Below, one piece after another: positions 24,703-36,061 of a stretch of 64,000 nt of DNA; the first letter of the stretch is position 1, and every line of letters begins with the position of its first letter. This stretch comes from Leptidea sinapis (taxonomy: Eukaryota > Arthropoda > Insecta > Lepidoptera > Pieridae). The translations under genes were made by a program, and so were the position numbers. The notes below the pieces were generated by a model. It was given only the letters and a program-made list of their open reading frames with translations, was not told where the DNA came from and did not search any database. The stretch spans positions 2,294,001 to 2,358,000 of the forward strand of contig NC_066287.1 of the NCBI RefSeq assembly GCF_905404315.1, written 5' to 3'.

Positions 24703-25261
24703 CGTTCACATAGAAAGCAGTTGTGCTAAAGTGAAGTTGCGAAAAGATCTACCTCTTCTGATTCGTAGTATGTACGTGAACTATTTGACATTGCAATCGC
24801 CGGTGGAGATCTGTACTTATAATAAGGTTAATTTGACTTTCGCGTTTACTCAGGCGTCGAGAATTGACATTCACTCTGACATAACCGCACAGCATGTATC
24901 AGCTAATTCTTTTTCTTTCTTTCTTTCAGAAAATACTAAAACCGGGTGTGCCAAAGTTCACCTAAAGTTTCAACCACCACTTCCACCTGGTTAGGTACCT
25001 AATAAGTAAGTTCGAGTATATTGCAGTGGTTGTAAATTGTCCATGTATTATGAACCCAATGCTACTTCGATCTATAAACAATTTAAAATAGATCTTATAG
25101 AAATTCGCATATAGTAGCTATTTCTTAATAAGGGGTTCTAAGTGAGACTTCTGTCTTTTCTGTGATACAGTGATCACAATAATAATAAAGCTGATATAAA
25201 AGATGAAGTGATACAAAACAAACTATTTACTATATTTTTGCAAATGGCAACACTTCCTCAA

Positions 25262-25312
25262 CATTGCTTATCTTTTGGCCTATGGACTTGCATCCCGTGC
25301 GACTAAATAAAT
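25262..25312 (+). repeat. Repeat scrap 'cttatggacttgcatcccgtg'
   Basis: 'Cctatggacttgcatcccgtg' recurs in reverse at 53385-53435. Confidence 0.5.
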
Positions 25313-25479
25313 TAAAAAAAGAAAAAATTGTTTATCTTTTTTTAACCAATTGGAAAAGGGTTCGTGTATTTTCTGTAAACTGATAAAATAAACACGTCGA
25401 AAGCTAATTTTTTCTCACTTTACTAGTGAATATTTGGGAAATAGAACTACTTAAACGAGATAATTTAAATAAAAGTGCA

Positions 25480-25567
25480 ATGCGTTGGAAAAGCTCTACA
25501 ATTTTTCTTCCTTTTCTTCTGGTGCTAGTTTCGGCTGCGATAGACCCAAAAAATTTGAAATGCTTGG
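25480..25567 (+). CDS. Canopy gene exon 1 (signal peptide)
   Basis: This exon encodes residues 1-29 plus one base. It holds the signal peptide and Cys28 and ends in phase 1 at a GTATGA donor. The following intron is only 81 bp, by far the shortest in the gene. Confidence 0.88.
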
Positions 25568-28500
25568 GTATGAAAAACTGTAAAATTTCATTTTTTTATG
25601 TTTGTCATCTATTTATGCCAATTTTAAAAAATTAAATAAATGTTCTAGTTTGCCGAATGACGTTTGAAGAACTTAACAAGGCAATAAAAAATGTGGATAA
25701 ATGGAAAAAAGTAGATGTAAGTAATTTAATATTATGATACTTTTTAAATTTTAACACAAGTTCACAAGAAGTCGGAATAAAACGTTTAGTTTGCCCCCTA
25801 CCTCAAAATAAAATGAGTAGAACAGATGTGGGAGAGTTCCATAGTTACTTCTATAAATTTATTTTATTATGTACCTACCAGTATTTACAGAAAAATATGG
25901 GAATCTATTGACCTGTGGTGATAATCCCTACCTCATCAAGACTTATGGTGTTATATGAGACATTGGGGTATAAAGGGTGATTATAGCTATAATAGAACAA
26001 TTTCCTGAATTGAAAATAGTGTCATAGCACAGTTGATTGTCTATTTAGTATAATACAGTACATTCCAATCAATGAGTTAAGCAGTGTTTTTTTTATTTTA
26101 TTTAGGAGACCAAACAATCATACAAACAGTGTTACTTATAACTAATCGTTTAAATATTTAAGTATTTGTACAATCAACCCCCTTATCCATGACTTACTAA
26201 TAATAGTGGGGTCATGAACAAACTTACGTAATATTTATAAATTAAGTACTTAACTACTACCTATAAACTAAGTCCACAACATGTTTCCTGAAGCAAATAG
26301 TTTTAAATATTATTTAACAATTTTAATTTATCCAAGACTAAGCACCTGTATTTGTGCTCTACTATTAATTTGTAGCATTACACAGCACAATACCGCCACT
26401 GAATCTATTGTATTTACTTATATTGTAGTACATAAGGATTTAAACTAGTAGCTTAATAGGTAGGCTGCAAAACAAATGAGTCCTTATCATGTCAAATGCA
26501 AGCGGTGTCAGGTTTCAAGTATCCCACATGCAAAAGGTGTTGCTCACCCATGCTGTGTAAGCTAGAAAGGTCAAAATTCATTCTGTAACAGTGTCACTCA
26601 AATATCACCCTGAACATGTTGTTATTCGATTATGAACAATTGATAAGTTTAAGTAATAATCACCTATAGCTTGTTGATTTATATCATTTTCCCTAGTTAA
26701 TTCTTTTGCTCTTGATCTCATAAAAGTTAAACCACTGTAGTATTTATTAAATTTCAATAATAATAAATTAGCAGTTAAAATATTGGTGATGTAATAAAAA
26801 TAATATTATTCTGAACTATCACACATGTTGAACTTATTAATAATTGAGTTACAAAATTTATAATATAGCCAATAATTTCAACTGTATCCGCCACCACTCT
26901 TAGTCAAACGAGACCTAAAGTCATTTTCAGCTTGTCATCTTCTCACTTTTTGACCTTGGCTCCTATGACTATCTCTTGGGTACCAGACAGTCACCTGTTT
27001 GCTCCATTTTTTCTTGCTCGCAAATGTAAAGTTCATCTTCACTTATGTTGGTCAATACGATTGAATATTTCTTTAAGTTTGCTCAAAAAACCAAGTTAGC
27101 TGAATTGCAAACAATACAAAATAGACTCATAAAAATGTTATTTCATTTCGCTTATTTAACACCTACTTCTAAAATATACAAACTAACCTCATGAACATAA
27201 AACAACTTTACACATACCATACATGTATACTGATACAAAAAATTCTACATAATTCCATCCATACATCAATCTTACTCACCCAAACTAAACATGCGTCTAA
27301 ACACAGCACGAGACGAGCCAGCTACTTGATACTACCTAAGACAAGAACAAATTACGGCAAGCGTATGTTTATTTACGAGGGCGCAAAACTTTTTAATAGT
27401 CTACCTTCATCTCTCAAAAAGATTAAGTCTTTAGTTTTTATAAAACACATGTCTGAAATTGTTTGTTATGTGATAGTGACCTGTAAAAGTGTGTAATCAT
27501 AAATTTTGTGAAGAAGAATAAGTACTATAGTGTATATGTATGTACTGAACATGTAAAGAACGGCGGATAAATTATTACATCATAATTTTATGTTCTCATG
27601 TAAGTGACAATATTATGTTTTTAATGAGAAATAAATATCTTTAAACCTAAGTTTGATAACTTTCCTCAGGTCAGTGTTACTAATCTTATCCTATAGTTTA
27701 TAACTGCCATACTCGCCTGATGTATAAATTTCTGACTTGACCTTTTTGATTCTCAGAGCGCCATTTGTTTCCGGAGCGGTAGTAGTATCTAGTAGTTATT
27801 AGAAATGACATCAAAAAGAATTCTAAAGGAATCAATTTTGAGAAAATAAATGCCTTTTATGCCTTTTTACTCCTTTCCATTGCTCTCTGGGTTTCAGCAA
27901 GTTTTTCTCTCAGTGCTTTGGTGCAGGTTTCGCAGTATTATTAGTCGTTTGAAAACTCAGAATACAGAACATACCAGAAGGAGTTTTCAATCACATTTCT
28001 ATGACACCATGTCCAAAATAACTCCCTGCCCGCACCTCCCCCCCTGATCAGTGCTACCAGCACCAATACATTATCATTCTTTGGGCTTATTTAATTACAT
28101 ACTTACAGATAAAATGTAATCCCATTCAATTTCTTCGTATGCATAGCATATAATTTGATTACCCATATAGCGAAAGGGCTAGTGGCCCTGATTATTAAGC
28201 TAAAGGTCCCGGGTTCGAATCCCGGTAGGTGCAATCATTTATATGATGAATATGGATGTTTTTTATGGATGTTTTGATATTTATACCAGAAAATAACCAA
28301 GATTTAATAAATTTCAGGTTGGCAACTTTAGAATGGACGCCAGTGGCAACACTATGCAACAGAAGGTGCCTGCCCACAGATCTGCGGTCTACATATCTGA
28401 AATGATTGATGGCATATGTGAGCTTAATATTCAATTAATGTATTAGTTTTGTGGTAATATTAGCAATATCAATGTAAAATAGTAGTAAACAAATGCCCCT

Positions 28501-31500
28501 TTGCAGAAATAACTGCTGTGATAAGCTTATTTTTATACTATTCAAATTCAAATATTTTTATTCAAAATAGGATGTGACATCACTTATTGAAAGTCAAAAA
28601 ACTACCACCCATTCCAAAATGAATGCCTCAGACCTGAGAAGAATGGGCGCAACAAACTCAGCTGGCTTTTTTTTTCATCAAATAAATATGTTTACAAAGT
28701 AATATTGTACAATTAAACTTATTATTTAATAGCCTGAGGGCGGTCACTCCATTCCCAATCTGTGGTATCATTAAGAAAGTCATTTATGTTATAGTAACCT
28801 TTACCACAAAAATGTTTTTTAACAATTCTTTTGAATAACGTAATACTTTTCTTTTGAAGTTTTTCTGGGATCCTGTTGTAAAAGCATATACATACACCGC
28901 CCCACAAAAGACTTACTAACTCGACTTAGCCGAGTAGTAGGCATCATCAGTTTATGTCTGTTCCTGGTGTTAACATAATGGTTATGACAGTTTCTGGCAA
29001 ATTCACTTATGTGCCTATGAAAATACATTACATTATCAAGAATATATTGAGAAGCAACAGTCAAGATGTTAATTTCTTTGAATTGTGCTCTCAATGATTC
29101 TTCTTTCTTCTGATATTCAAGGTATATTCCATAAAATCAGTTCTGTCAGAAAATTTTCTAGGAATATCAATTGTAGTTGGGTCGTCCAAATCCGGCTCGT
29201 ATTGATCATCAGTAAATGCCATACAAAACTGTTATAATAGACGAGTCGCTCGCTACCGACATTGAGAAACACGCGAGTGTGGAGTCAATGCAAATTCTCA
29301 TCTGTGCTAATTTTCTTAGCTCATTTATTTCGCGTCAAAAATCGGAGAACAAGGCGAGAACCTGCGAATATTATGTGAGTCGGTTTCACATACGCGTTTC
29401 TCGTGATTTTCTCGCTTTCTTTCTGGAGCGGGCTTTTTAAATAACAAATAATTTCTTTCAGGCAAGAAAATGGACGACTACGTACGAGTGTACTACAAGT
29501 CGACCGGCAAGTTGGCCATAATGCAGTTGATGACGGACAACGGTGGCATGAACCCTGAGTTCTCGAAAACCAAGTTTGTGACTGACGACGATCTCAACAA
29601 AAGCTTGGAGTACTATGTAAGTTTAAGGCTAGACTTGTGTAGTACACGTACTAAGTACTATGAAGAATAAAAAAAAAATTAAAAATGTTCAACTGATTTC
29701 GAACATATCGGCATACGATTTCACGACTTGAATTATTTTAAGAAACTGTATTTCAATAAAAATTGGGGTATTTATTATCACTTAAAAATATTAATTTGTA
29801 TTGTGTATTTATTTAGGTTTTTATTCTAGGTTTGTCAACTTAGTTACGACCGGCGGTTTATATCTTAGTTTCGACGAGAATTCAAATTCACATTAACAAT
29901 GAGATGTAGAATCAATTACTACCAAACGCAGCTTGCGTGTAAACAATATCGCTAGATACGGATACTATTTTGACAATTTGAATAATTTTCAAATCTAATT
30001 GATAGTATAGTATATGTCGGCGTTAAAGCAGGGTTTCCTTGAATTGTCCATCATGAAGAAATATAACATTAAGAATTTCTCAATTTATTGAAGCACAACT
30101 GCTAGTATAGATATGAAACATCTTTACATAAAACAATCGCTTTTATAGCTTCCGTACAATAGATGAAACAGAGTAGGTACAACTTCTTTTAAAACACAAA
30201 TACAATTAGGTATTGTAAAATAATTCGTAAATACAGTTCAATAAATGTTTTAGTGAATTTATATAACTTCAAATGATTTACATAATAGTTTGTTCATTTA
30301 ATTTGAACAAACATTACGAAGTAAGAAGATGGCGCTGCAAGCAAGTTTCAAAATACAATTAAGAAAGACTTATTGCATAAAATAATAAAGTTTGATACAG
30401 AAAAACGATATTAATTCTGATAGAAATAAATTTGAACATTTACACATTAAATTAAGTATTTTAACAATAAATGAAACATCAAACAATTGAAACAGTCAAA
30501 ACAGTGTCTATTAAATTAGTTAGACCTTAATAAATAACAGTTTTATGTTTACAAATAGCTATTTGTATTTAAACCTTATATATTTCACATATATATATAT
30601 ATATATATAATACTATATTCATTTTAACGATTAACTAAAACATAAATATCAATAGTTGCAAACAATTGACGGTAGGTGGCGATTTGCGCCCATATATAGC
30701 TACTTCTTGCCTCGCACAGCCAATTTGTGGAATCAATTACCGGCTGCAGTTTTCCCAAACCGATACGACTTAGAAACAGATCATATTCAAAAAGCCGGCA
30801 ACACATCTCTTGATTCCGTACGTGGTTCTCCTCCGTTTGCCCCCTCTTATATAAAGGAATAGGGAAAATTGAAGGGAAGAGACCAAGAGGCCGGAGCCCA
30901 CGACGCTGGTCTGATCAAATATCCGAGCAGACTAACCAACCCATCAGCATCGCACTCCACCATGCGACAGACCGAAACAGATGGAGGAATGTAGAGGCGA
31001 AACACGTGTCGAATTGTTTAAAAACAAATATTGGCGGAATTAACACTAAAGAAAACTTAAATCATTTATATACTATGTGGGTTATCTAGTGGTTTAATAT
31101 TATTAATACTTAGGAGTTAAGCGTGGCTGACGCTTTACGACTTCTCAATCAAAATCGGTTACAGTAACAAAAGATTAGATATGTTCTTCTCTCTACTACT
31201 ACTCACCCGTTGAATTCCCGGTAATAACATATTAGGTGCGAATTCGGAATCGGTGGATTTTTAGTAAAATGTAATATGAACTAACCTCTTATATGATTTT
31301 CAGTGTGAGCGCATGTTTGAGGAGAACGAGGATGAGATCACGGATCTATATAAGAACCGGCCAGAAGATGACGTCATGCCTGACGCGGAAAGAGACGTAA
31401 GTGTGAATTATTTTGAATAATTATAATTCTACAAAGGAGTTGTTCTTGAATGCTATGGGCCTTATAGGCCGGGCACTTGAAAGATCAGCATGGCAGGAAT

Positions 31501-34500
31501 GTCCCAAATACACCACTAATATAAAGCTAGATGCTATGTTAATTTTTTTGAATCCCACTAATATTATTAACGCGAATGTTTGTATGTATGTATGAATGTT
31601 TGTTACTCTTTCACGCAAAAACTAACCAATGGATTTAGATGAAGCTTTACTATTTATATATTTAATACCTTATACTATATTTAATCCCTTTATTATGGGA
31701 CCCACAGCTTTTGTTCTTCCAGAAGAATCACAAAACACAACAACATCAATTTGTCATAGTGCCGTGCTCGTGGTTTTAATGTTTTGTTTTTTCTATGACA
31801 GCATGCGACATCTCTGTGCAGGTTTTGAAGTTAATATAATGCTATCTGATTAAAATGGTAATATTTATTGTTACTTCTGCATTATTTTGGCACTTTTTAA
31901 TTTTGCATAGCCACTGTACTTTATTCCCATTGCAATACAACTAAGATTATATACCCTGGTGTACCTACATAAACTAATTTAATCTTTTAATATTATTCCT
32001 CCGCACGAGCTGGGTACGATTTCAAATGAAACTTATGTCCGGGCAACTAACGTAGCTTTTTCTTTAAAAGGTGTCACTAAGTGAAAATCCTATTACTCTT
32101 TCTTTTTGCTCTATATTCAAATAGTGTTGGCTTGAATCAATATTATTATTATTAAATGAAAATCATATTCGTTGTCCACATCCATCTAATAAGAAAGCTG
32201 TTCCATCTGTAATTAGATTTGCATATACATACAGACAAATCACGTCGTATAAAAACAAAGTCAAAATATGAAACATGCCACAAATTACACTATAATAAGC
32301 TTTGACTGTATCTATATAATGCCGCTTTTACTCTGGTTAAAAATAAAAAAATATCTAATAATTATATAAAATTCTCATGTCGCGGTGTTTGTAGTTAAAC
32401 TCCTTAGACACTGCTTGACCGATTCTCATGAAATTTTGAGTGCATATTGGGTAGGTCTGAGAATCGGACAACACATATTTTCATCATTTAGGAAAATGTT
32501 AAGGGCCAATTTTTTTTTTTAATTTTTTTGACATTTTTTTTTAAATTTGTTTGATTATGAGTCAGCATTAAAAAAATACATACAACTTCAAACTTTCACC
32601 CATCCACGATCAACAGTTACTTTTGTATCGCGATTTTAATATCGGCAATACAACGTTTGCTGGGTCAGCTAGTCTTATATATAAAATAATCTTGGTCTTC
32701 ACATTTATTTTGTTAAAATTATTATTATTTTTTATTCATACCAATATAAACTTTAAAACCTGACCTTAAATGATAGGTGCGTGAGCGTTCATATCGATCT
32801 GTTTACATTACTTGTTTGTCAACAGATCTGCTTCAAGCAAACCAACTACTGCGAGGAATGGATGTTACCCAATGAGAAGGATACGACGTGGACGCCGGAA
32901 ATGGAGGCAGAATATGTGAAGGTGAATGGTTATTTGTTATTTTATAGAATAGGAGGACAAACGAGCGAACGGGTCACCTGATGTTAAGTGATCACCGCTG
33001 CTTAAACTCCTTTCTCGTCTCTTTCCTTCAAATATGTGTGAAGGGACGATTGCTGATCCATGCATCAACTAGTGAACGGATGCTGCATGTGGTGTCAGGT
33101 CGACCTGTTATAGTTAATAAACAAATACAATGATCTATTTGTTGGATGCAATTACATACTAATTAAGACAGTAATCACGACCATCATGTTCAAGATGCAT
33201 TCTTACACAAACAATGAATTGAAAGGCATAAAAAAGGCATTTATTTTCTCAAAATTGATTCCTTTAGAATTCTTTTCGATGTCATTTATAATATACTAGA
33301 TACTAATACCGCTTCGGAAACAAATGGCGCTCTGAGAGAGAAGAAGCGCGCAAGAAACTCTGCCAGCATTATTTTTTTGCGCTCTCACGAGTTAATCTTT
33401 TTCCGCACATAACGTAGACTCAGTAATTTAAAATAGATATTTTTAGTGATGATTCAAAAACGCTTAGTTTGAATTGAATAAAGTTTATTTGACTTTGACT
33501 TGCAGTAAGAGAGGAACAACAGAAGCGTTGCCAGCCATATAGGTGGATGTATACACTTTTTTTTGGAAACACCGCTCAAGGAAGTTCATTCAACAGTTGT
33601 TTGTATGTGGAAGAAAGATAGAAAGATATCTGAATAGCGGCAAGAATAGTATAATAATTAATATATGGAATAGGAGGACAAACGAGCGTACGGGTCACCT
33701 GTTGTTAAGTGATCACCGCTCACTTAACAACTTGCAACACCAGAGGAATCACAGGAGCGTTGCCGGCCTTTAAGGTACCCATGTCGAATCGTCCTGGAAA
33801 CACCGCACAAGGAAGTTCATTCCTTAGCCTTGTCCCAGGACCGCCACACATCCAGATGGTGGGGATGATATCTTAACTTGTGGCGTGTCGTGCGAAGGTG
33901 GAATTCGGCGGCAGGAATCAGGTTTAACAGCTCTTCGGAGCACTCCCCGTGATAAATGCGGTAGAAGACACACAATGAAGCGACTTTTCTACGCAACGCC
34001 AAGTGATCCAGCCGTTCACTGAGCACTGGGTCCCCGACAATTCAAGCTGCTCTGCGTTGCACGCGGTCAAATGGATCGAGCTGATACTGGGGTGCGCCAG
34101 ACCAGAGAAGACAGCAATACTGTATTTACAGTAATAATTAATGTGCTGTCGGACCTGCTTTCTGTGGTAGTGTAAAAATAAATTGACGTTTCAAAAGCTA
34201 ATTTCATAAACCTATTTAAATAAAACACTTTTAAAGGATTGTAACGCGTGTAATTGTTACTTTTTTTACATTGTATTTTTGCGTAAAAGTTACATTATTA
34301 TTTTAGTTAACCCGACAGGGGGGCTGCAGATGAAATTTGTCAAAGATAGTATTTGTCATAGTTTTTGACAAAATTTACTGTGAGTTCCTCTACCGTTTTG
34401 GTATGTGTATCATTTTAAAAACCTAATTTAATAAATATTTATATCAGAAAAATATCGCTTTTTCAGATTCATGGGCCTGATCCCTACGGTTTCGGTGGCA

Positions 34501-34601
34501 TGCCCCAACCACCCATGGGAGGTGGTGAAGTGGACGATGATGAAGGCTACGCCGACAGCGATGAGAATGTAGAAGAAGAAGAGCCTAGAGAGGAGCTTTG
34601 A
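25480..34601 (+). CDS. Canopy-family (saposin-like) ER protein, seven coding exons
   Basis: The exons are 25480-25567, 25649-25716, 28318-28417, 29462-29616, 31304-31396, 32826-32921 and 34467-34601 (TGA included). Every intron is GT-AG and the phases join without a break, giving 244 residues. Residues 1-20 are a signal peptide (MRWKSS then a hydrophobic run ending VSAA). Six cysteines at 28, 31, 86, 138, 170 and 177 reproduce the canopy/CNPY2 spacing (CxxC, IC, CE, C-x6-C), expected to form three disulfides of a saposin-like fold. The tail (about 201-244) is Gly/Pro-rich, then very acidic, and ends REEL, which fits the KDEL-type ER retrieval pattern. Canopy proteins act in the ER as cofactors in folding or export of receptors (CNPY2/seele and CNPY3/4 branches). 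The tail makes it longer than human CNPY2 (about 182 residues). The start at 25480 is the ATG directly before the signal peptide. Which canopy paralogue this is remains unsure. Confidence 0.93.
25649..25716 (+). CDS. Canopy gene exon 2
   Basis: The acceptor is TTCTAG. The exon completes Val30, carries Cys31 of the CxxC pair and a charged helix (TFEELNKAIKNVDKW), and ends in phase 0 at a GTAAGT donor. Confidence 0.9.
25717..27069. other. Canopy intron 2, left part, no named repeat
   Basis: AT-rich intron sequence without a recognisable repeat or exon. Confidence 0.5.
27070..27643 (+). mobile_element. Non-LTR retrotransposon 3' end (different family)
   Basis: The plus frame reads LAELQTIQNRLIKMLF, then (27191-27496) RTNYGKRMFIYEGAKLFNSL, typical of a reverse transcriptase C-terminus. 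A 3' UTR follows, ending 'gagaaataaatatctttaaa'. It is frameshifted and lies in canopy intron 2. Confidence 0.65.
27745..27865 (+). mobile_element. Jockey-like 3' UTR, same family as 11359-11993
   Basis: Nearly identical to 11865-11975, ending 'gagaaaataaatgcc'. Confidence 0.7.
28165..28282 (+). mobile_element. tRNA-derived SINE close to the exon 3 acceptor
   Basis: The B box GGTTCGAATCC is intact. The body 'atatgatgaatatggatg' follows. It ends about 35 bases before the acceptor at 28317. Confidence 0.65.
28318..28417 (+). CDS. Canopy gene exon 3
   Basis: The acceptor is ATTTCAG and the donor GTGAGC (phase 1). The exon encodes the conserved stretch GNFRMDASG...VPAHRSAVYISEMIDGI, matching the CNPY2 region that leads to the third cysteine. 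Cys86 is split across the 3-4 junction, and only use of this donor restores it. Confidence 0.9.
28545..29105 (-). mobile_element. Jockey-like reverse transcriptase C-terminus and 3' UTR
   Basis: The minus frames 29094-28819 (FKEINILTVASQYILDNV...) and 28907-28722 (GYYNINDFLNDTTDWEWSDR) are the two halves of one C-terminal domain broken by a frameshift. The 3' end is 'aataaaaatatttgaattt'. It lies in canopy intron 3, antisense to the gene. Confidence 0.8.
29462..29616 (+). CDS. Canopy gene exon 4
   Basis: The acceptor is TTTCAG and the donor GTAAGT (phase 0). It encodes residues 87-137 beginning KKMDDYVRVYY, the middle of the canopy domain. An open frame continues past the donor to 29670, but it lacks homology there. 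Confidence 0.9.
30588..30612. repeat. (AT)n microsatellite
   Basis: About eleven AT dinucleotides in canopy intron 4. Confidence 0.8.
30655..30865 (+). mobile_element. Non-LTR reverse transcriptase C-terminus
   Basis: The plus frame reads FLPRTANLWNQLPAAVFPNR, parallel to the TTKLWNELPCAVFPGRYD block at 1-60. Confidence 0.65.
30870..31015 (+). mobile_element. RTE-like retrotransposon C-terminus scrap
   Basis: The plus frame reads IEGKRPRGRSPRRWSDQI...HATDRNRWRN, the 'GRPRRRW...DR.RW' end typical of RTE-type ORF2. Confidence 0.55.
31304..31396 (+). CDS. Canopy gene exon 5
   Basis: The acceptor is TTTTCAG and the donor GTAAGT. It encodes residues 138-168 beginning CERMFEENEDEI, which holds Cys138 and matches the CNPY2 'CESIVEEYEDEL' block. 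Confidence 0.9.
31553..31660 (+). repeat. Interspersed repeat with (GTAT)n
   Basis: 'Aatattattaacgcgaatgt' followed by GTATGTATGTAT and 'tactctttcacgcaaaaact', a recurrent lepidopteran motif set. In canopy intron 5. Confidence 0.5.
32355..32690 (-). repeat. 'Ctagctgaccc' repeat, inverted copy of 18626-18955
   Basis: The reverse complement matches 18626-18955 over its whole length, including 'gcaaacgttgtattgcc' and 'gattctcagacctac'. In canopy intron 5. Confidence 0.75.
32826..32921 (+). CDS. Canopy gene exon 6
   Basis: The acceptor is CAACAG and the donor AAG|GTGAAT. It encodes residues 169-200 with ICFKQTNYC, the C-x6-C pair (Cys170 and Cys177) that closes the saposin-like fold. Confidence 0.9.
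32943..33003 (-). mobile_element. Retrotransposon 3' end just after canopy exon 6
   Basis: 'Gaataggaggacaaacgagcg' and 'gtgatcaccgc' match the family 3' end in reverse. It starts about 20 bases into intron 6. Confidence 0.6.
33220..33380 (-). mobile_element. Jockey-like 3' UTR, inverted
   Basis: It is the complement of the 11860-11975 3' UTR ('ggcatttattttctcaaaat'). Confidence 0.7.
33381..33500 (+). mobile_element. Retrotransposon tail ending 'ttgactttgac'
   Basis: 'Ctcacgagttaatctttttcc' to 'tgaataaagtttatttgac' matches the tail at 40370-40490. Confidence 0.55.
33503..34150 (-). mobile_element. Non-LTR reverse transcriptase C-terminus, two pieces
   Basis: 33503-33615 and 33660-34150 are minus-strand parts of the family at 1-237. 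The second includes the frame SERLDHLALRRKVASLCVFY (34026-33817) and the 3' end 'cctattcca'. Both lie in canopy intron 6. Confidence 0.7.
34211..34345 (+). repeat. Arm of a fold-back repeat
   Basis: 'Tttaaataaaacacttttaaagg' and 'acgcgtgtaattg' match one arm of the element at 50411-50647. Confidence 0.55.
34467..34601 (+). CDS. Canopy gene exon 7 (acidic tail and REEL)
   Basis: The acceptor is TTTTTCAG. The exon encodes residues 201-244: a Gly/Pro/Met-rich linker, then a run of Asp and Glu, ending EPREEL followed by TGA. The last four residues fit the ER retrieval pattern [KRHQSA][DENQ]EL. Confidence 0.92.
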   Translation: MHGPDPYGFGGMPQPPMGGGEVDDDEGYADSDENVEEEEPREEL

Positions 34602-34770
34602 ATACGTACTCAGCGAGATACTATTGTGAAACCAATCACTAACTAGTATTGCTAGAAACTCTTCGAAAAATATGTCAGTTACTGTAAGCTGTAAATTCAA
34701 GTGCGATTTTTTTCTGTTGTCAAGTAGTATTATGATTCGGTTTGAACAGTGCCATAGCTAGTGGAATAAA
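34602..34770 (+). other. Canopy gene 3' untranslated region and possible poly(A) signal
   Basis: No AATAAA or ATTAAA occurs in the first 160 bases after the stop codon. The first AATAAA is at 34765-34770, inside the start of a repeat fragment. The 3' end is inferred, not seen. Confidence 0.35.
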
Positions 34771-35280
34771 TGAGACTTAACATCGTTTGTCATTTGACTG
34801 TTTATATCATGATAATATGGGACGAGACGAGCAGGACGTTCAGCTGATGGTAATTGATACGCTCTGCCCAATATAAAGCAGTGCGCTCAGGATTCTTAAA
34901 AAACCCATAGCACTCGTCCGTCACCTTCGGACATAAGATGTAAAGTCTCATTTGCCCAGTAGTTTCACTAGTTACGGCGCCCTTCAGACCGAAACACAAT
35001 AATGTTTACACATAACTGCTTCACGGCAGATAAAGGCGCAGTTGTGGTACCTATAATCTAGCCGGCACCCTGTGCAAAGGAGCCTCCCACTGGTAAATGC
35101 CCTAAGTCGCCTCTTACGACACTCTTGGGCCTGGGACTTCCCTATTCTTTTCATGCCCCGGGGAAGCACAGGGTTCAATCGAGAATTGCAAGCGATACTG
35201 TATTGTAATGGGCAGGGCGTATCACTTTTTATCAGGTGAACTTCTTTCTTGTTCCACCTTTTCTTATAAAAAAACAATAC
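34738..35280 (-). mobile_element. SINE-like repeat S1, longest copy, with an inverted scrap
   Basis: On the minus strand it runs from 35280 ('cttttcttataag' region) through 'gtgtcgtaagaggcgactt', 'ccggctagattat' and 'aggtgacgg' to 'gtcctgctcgtctcgtccc' near 34816. A plus-strand scrap (34738-34785) adjoins it. It begins about 140 bases after the canopy stop codon. Confidence 0.65.
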
Positions 35281-35484
35281 GGAATAGATTGCTCCACGGG
35301 CATCCAGTGATTGACATGTGCTATTACCACCCATTGTTTGTTCTACACTTAGATACCTCAGGTCCAAAGTGAAACAAGTCTGAATTTCAGTAAGTAAAAT
35401 ACGAAATTATTTCATAATAGATAACCCGCCATAACCACAGAGAAACAAGTCGATAAGTGAAAGCAGTTTGGTGGATACCTCCTT

Positions 35485-35610
35485 ATATATATCTTATAAT
35501 GAAAATGGTCTTTGTTTGAGGCTCAATCACGCCTAAACCACTGATCGTATCGACATGAAACTACCACCATTTGATGCGAAATTTATCCTTTATGGCTTAT
35601 GGCTACTATT
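35485..35610 (+). repeat. Interspersed repeat scrap
   Basis: 'Ggtctttgtttgaggctcaa' and 'cctaaaccactgatcgtatcg' resemble the head of the repeats at 599 and 4063. Confidence 0.4.
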
Positions 35611-36061
35611 TTTCCAACGTTCCTTCCTTTTAAAATTCGCCCAGCGATGCTGACGGGAACGGCAAGTTTCTTTGTAGTCTAAAATATTTTCGTTTCAAAC
35701 AGTGATAACTCGCTTTTTCTTTTTGAACCTATTTCTGAATTGTTCCTCTTTGGTACTGAGGCATCGACCTTAATAAAAATTAGCAGAGAATTAATTTAAC
35801 AAATTTACGTATCGATCAGTAATGACTACTTCGTGATTTGAGTGAAACTCGACGGTTTCGTGAGGGTATCTTATATTTTTTTTAATGTAATAGTACTGTA
35901 GTTTAAAGTTGTGATTATTATATGTATAAATGTATGTATATATGCGTGATATTAATTGAGCGATTTGACTGTTGAAGTTATAGAAATCTAAATGACAATT
36001 TACTAGAAGTGACTTAGACGCGTTAAACAAACCGTTACACCAGTGAGTAATTAGTGATTTA
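35611..36061. other. No recognisable gene
   Basis: AT-rich; no supported feature. Confidence 0.4.

Noticed and set aside
29216..29440. 74-codon plus frame just before canopy exon 4
   Set aside because: It lies in intron 3, has no canopy homology, and skipping it gives the conserved C-K-K-M junction.
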